Source: Corynebacterium pilosum DSM 20521 = CIP 103422 (lineage in GTDB: Bacteria > Actinomycetota > Actinomycetes > Mycobacteriales > Mycobacteriaceae). Taken from it: a stretch of 64,000 nt of DNA. The notes under the pieces are model-generated. The model was given only the letters and a program-made list of their open reading frames with translations. It did not search any database and was not told where the DNA came from. This document shows positions 62,417-64,000 of this stretch, piece by piece; position 1 is the first letter of the stretch; each line of letters begins with the position of its first letter. A program made the position numbers and the translations under genes. The DNA lies in the NCBI RefSeq assembly GCF_000373805.1, contig NZ_KB892461.1, positions 62,001-126,000 on the forward strand. The letters are read 5' to 3'.

Positions 62417-63841
62417 CTACTCCCCCTTCTTCCGCAACACTGCAAAGAACATCGCATCAGTGCCGTGGCGGTGCGGCCACATCTGAACACTCAAGTTGTC
62501 ACCGGTATTTTCCATGCCACCGGTATAGCCGTGCGCGTCTTCCTCAGTGACCTCACCAGTAGCAAGCAGCTTATCGACGACGCCCCGGGTCTCGCGCAGG
62601 TCAGGCGAGCAGGTGGAATAGACCACCACGCCACCCGGCTTCACCAGCTCCACCGCGCTGCGCAGGAGCTCTTCCTGCAGGACCGTGAGCTCGGCGATGT
62701 CCGATTCCTGTTTGCGCCAGCGCGCCTCAGGCCGACGCCTCAAAGCGCCGAGGCCGGAGCAGGGGGCGTCGACAAGCACGCGGTCAAAACCGGGCTCCAA
62801 GCCGGGGGCGCGGCCATCAGCGACGTGCACGGTGACGGGCTGGCCGGCGACCGTCTTGCGGATCAGATCTGCCCTGTGGGAGGAGACCTCCACCGCGTCG
62901 ACGTGCGCCCCGTCGATCGCGGCCAACGACGCCATCAGCGCCGCCTTGCCCCCCGGGCCCGCGCACAGGTCGAGCCAGCGGCCCTGGTCCTCATCGACGG
63001 GCACTTCGGTGACCGCACGAGCAATCAGCTGCGAGCCCTCGTCCTGGACGGCAGCCATGCCATCGCGCACCGGCTGCAGTTGCCCGGGATCGCCCTGCTC
63101 CAAATAGACCGCATAGGGAGAGTATTTGCCTTCCTCGCCACCGGTGATCAGCGCAAGCTCTTCGGCAGAAATCTCTCCGGGGCGCGCCACGAGGTGGACG
63201 ACTGGGCGTTCGGAATCGGCACGCAGCGCCTCCTCCAATTCCCCTAAGCCCAGCGCGCGGGAAAAAGACCGCGCGATCCACTCCGGGTGCGCGGTGCGAA
63301 ACGCCACCGCCGCCAGCTCGCCGCTTGGCGTCAGTTGCTTAATCCATTCTTGCGGCTTGGTACGGCTGATCGAGCGCAAAATCCCGTTGGTAAAGCCCTT
63401 GGCCTTGTCCTGGCCTGCTTCTTCCACGAGGCGTACCGACGTATCCACCGCCGCGTGTGGCTCAACACGCGTGTACAGCAGCTGATAGGCACCAAGGCGC
63501 AGCGCGTCAAGCACCTCTGGAGCGATCTGATCAAGGCTTCTCGACGAGCACTTCCCAATCACCGCGTCCACCACGCCCAGATTGCGCAGCGTGCCGTAGG
63601 TCAGCTCCGTGGCAAAGGCGGCATCGCGGCCTGTGATCTTGCGCTCCCGCAACAGGTTCGGCAACGTCAAGTTGGCATAGGCGCCATCGCCGCTGACGCG
63701 TTGTAGCACGTCGAAGGCTGCGCGGCGTGGCTCATCCACCCCTGCCGTATTTTTCCGCTGGGGTTTCTGCTTCTGTTGTGCCCGTTCAGGCTTGGGCGCT
63801 TGTCGACGACCGGACGTACGCGACCGAAATCCACCACTCAC
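62417..63841 (-). CDS. rsmB: 16S rRNA m5C methyltransferase RsmB/Fmu family
   Basis: SAM-dependent cytosine-5 methyltransferase of the RsmB type, 474 residues. A basic, low-complexity N-terminus (about 40 residues with [20 protein letters not shown]) precedes the NusB-like RNA-binding domain ([28 protein letters not shown]) and the catalytic domain: [38 protein letters not shown] with one catalytic Cys and [22 protein letters not shown] with the second. GTG 63841 overlaps the fmt stop by GTGA. 10 nt before rpe. Confidence 0.95.
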   Translation of the reverse strand: MSGGFRSRTSGRRQAPKPERAQQKQKPQRKNTAGVDEPRRAAFDVLQRVSGDGAYANLTLPNLLRERKITGRDAAFATELTYGTLRNLGVVDAVIGKCSSRSLDQIAPEVLDALRLGAYQLLYTRVEPHAAVDTSVRLVEEAGQDKAKGFTNGILRSISRTKPQEWIKQLTPSGELAAVAFRTAHPEWIARSFSRALGLGELEEALRADSERPVVHLVARPGEISAEELALITGGEEGKYSPYAVYLEQGDPGQLQPVRDGMAAVQDEGSQLIARAVTEVPVDEDQGRWLDLCAGPGGKAALMASLAAIDGAHVDAVEVSSHRADLIRKTVAGQPVTVHVADGRAPGLEPGFDRVLVDAPCSGLGALRRRPEARWRKQESDIAELTVLQEELLRSAVELVKPGGVVVYSTCSPDLRETRGVVDKLLATGEVTEEDAHGYTGGMENTGDNLSVQMWPHRHGTDAMFFAVLRKKGE

Positions 63842-64000
63842 TGGAACACCACTTCACCTTCACTGTTATAGCCACGCGCCCATGCGGCAGCATGCATCAT
63901 CTTCTTCCCCGGCGGCTGAGCGGTACCCAGCACGACATCAGTGGTCGCGGTACCCACGTAGACAGCGTTCTTCTCTGCGCGCACATGCCCAGGAGCCAGA
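63838..64000 (-). CDS. fmt: Methionyl-tRNA formyltransferase, C-terminal end
   Basis: Only the last 53 codons are in the window. They read [19 protein letters not shown] then [20 protein letters not shown] and end GEVVFQ, which matches the C-terminal tRNA-binding domain of Fmt (consensus ...V.P.GK..M.A..WARG). The full enzyme formylates initiator Met-tRNA. Its TGA overlaps the rsmB GTG by 4 nt, and fmt-rsmB is a common pair. Confidence 0.9.
   Translation of the reverse strand, partial: LAPGHVRAEKNAVYVGTATTDVVLGTAQPPGKKMMHAAAWARGYNSEGEVVFQ

Noticed and set aside
60188..62417. FMN riboswitch for the riboflavin genes
   Set aside because: There is no intergenic space for one: rsmB, rpe, ribD, ribE and ribBA are overlapping or within about 12 nt, and no RFN-like conserved block is seen.

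Overview
This window is a piece of a Corynebacterium chromosome (moderately high GC, species not resolved). The evidence is the gene content and order: acn-acnR with a matching AcnR operator, the sufR-sufB-sufD-sufC-sufS-sufU-sufT cluster, tkt-tal-zwf-opcA-pgl, gap-pgk-tpiA-ppc, an NlpC/P60 cell-wall hydrolase beside an Rv1476-type membrane protein, and mptB. From memory, the order follows the Mycobacterium tuberculosis block fmt-rsmB-rpe-rib...acn-ripA...hemH...SPFH (about Rv1406 to Rv1491) read in reverse. The left end (uppP, lipoprotein, pyrD, YbhB) matches a different mycobacterial neighbourhood (about Rv2136c to Rv2140c). The two blocks meet near a tRNA-Leu gene. I see no insertion sequence, prophage, CRISPR array, rRNA or obvious transferred island; this is core genome.

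Layout. 1-4.6 kb: 5' part of uppP, an aldo/keto-reductase-like protein lacking most catalytic residues, a lipoprotein, pyrD, a small membrane protein, a YbhB/PEBP protein and tRNA-Leu(GAG). 4.7-10.7 kb: cupin, TVP38/VTT membrane protein, HTH protein, SPFH-NfeD-DUF3097 operon, an unknown gene and coproporphyrin ferrochelatase. 10.7-18.7 kb: NlpC/P60 hydrolase with a long structured leader, Rv1476-type protein, acn-acnR, a glutamine-amidotransferase-like protein and an NAD(P)-binding protein. 18.8-26.1 kb: ACT-domain/UPF0210 pair, P-type cation ATPase, ABC-F protein, SDR and a small membrane protein. 26.1-32.4 kb: suf operon. 32.6-39 kb: mptB, a two-gene ABC transporter, ctaA, qor and ctaB. 39.4-46 kb: oxidative and non-oxidative pentose phosphate operon. 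46-52.4 kb: secG, ppc, tpiA, pgk, gap. 52.8-64 kb: whiA-yvcK-rapZ-uvrC, a PH-domain membrane protein, and the riboflavin operon running out of fmt-rsmB-rpe.

The genes work together as central carbon metabolism (lower glycolysis, anaplerosis, pentose phosphate cycle, aconitase), assembly of its cofactors (Fe-S clusters for aconitase; haem and haem A for cytochrome oxidase; flavins), and the growing cell envelope (UppP, MptB, NlpC/P60 hydrolase, SecG). Many genes have a -10 hexamer only 6-8 nt before the start codon, which suggests leaderless mRNAs. Several operators can be proposed: AcnR before acn, SufR before sufR, a GntR-like palindrome before tkt, and a repeated palindrome plus a GlxR-like site before gap.

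I did not find a clearly new multi-gene defence or mobile system. The best leads for undescribed biology are a TOPRIM-like signature in the DUF3097 protein, the ACT-UPF0210 pair of unknown function, the folded leader before the NlpC/P60 gene, and the AKR-fold protein that looks catalytically dead.
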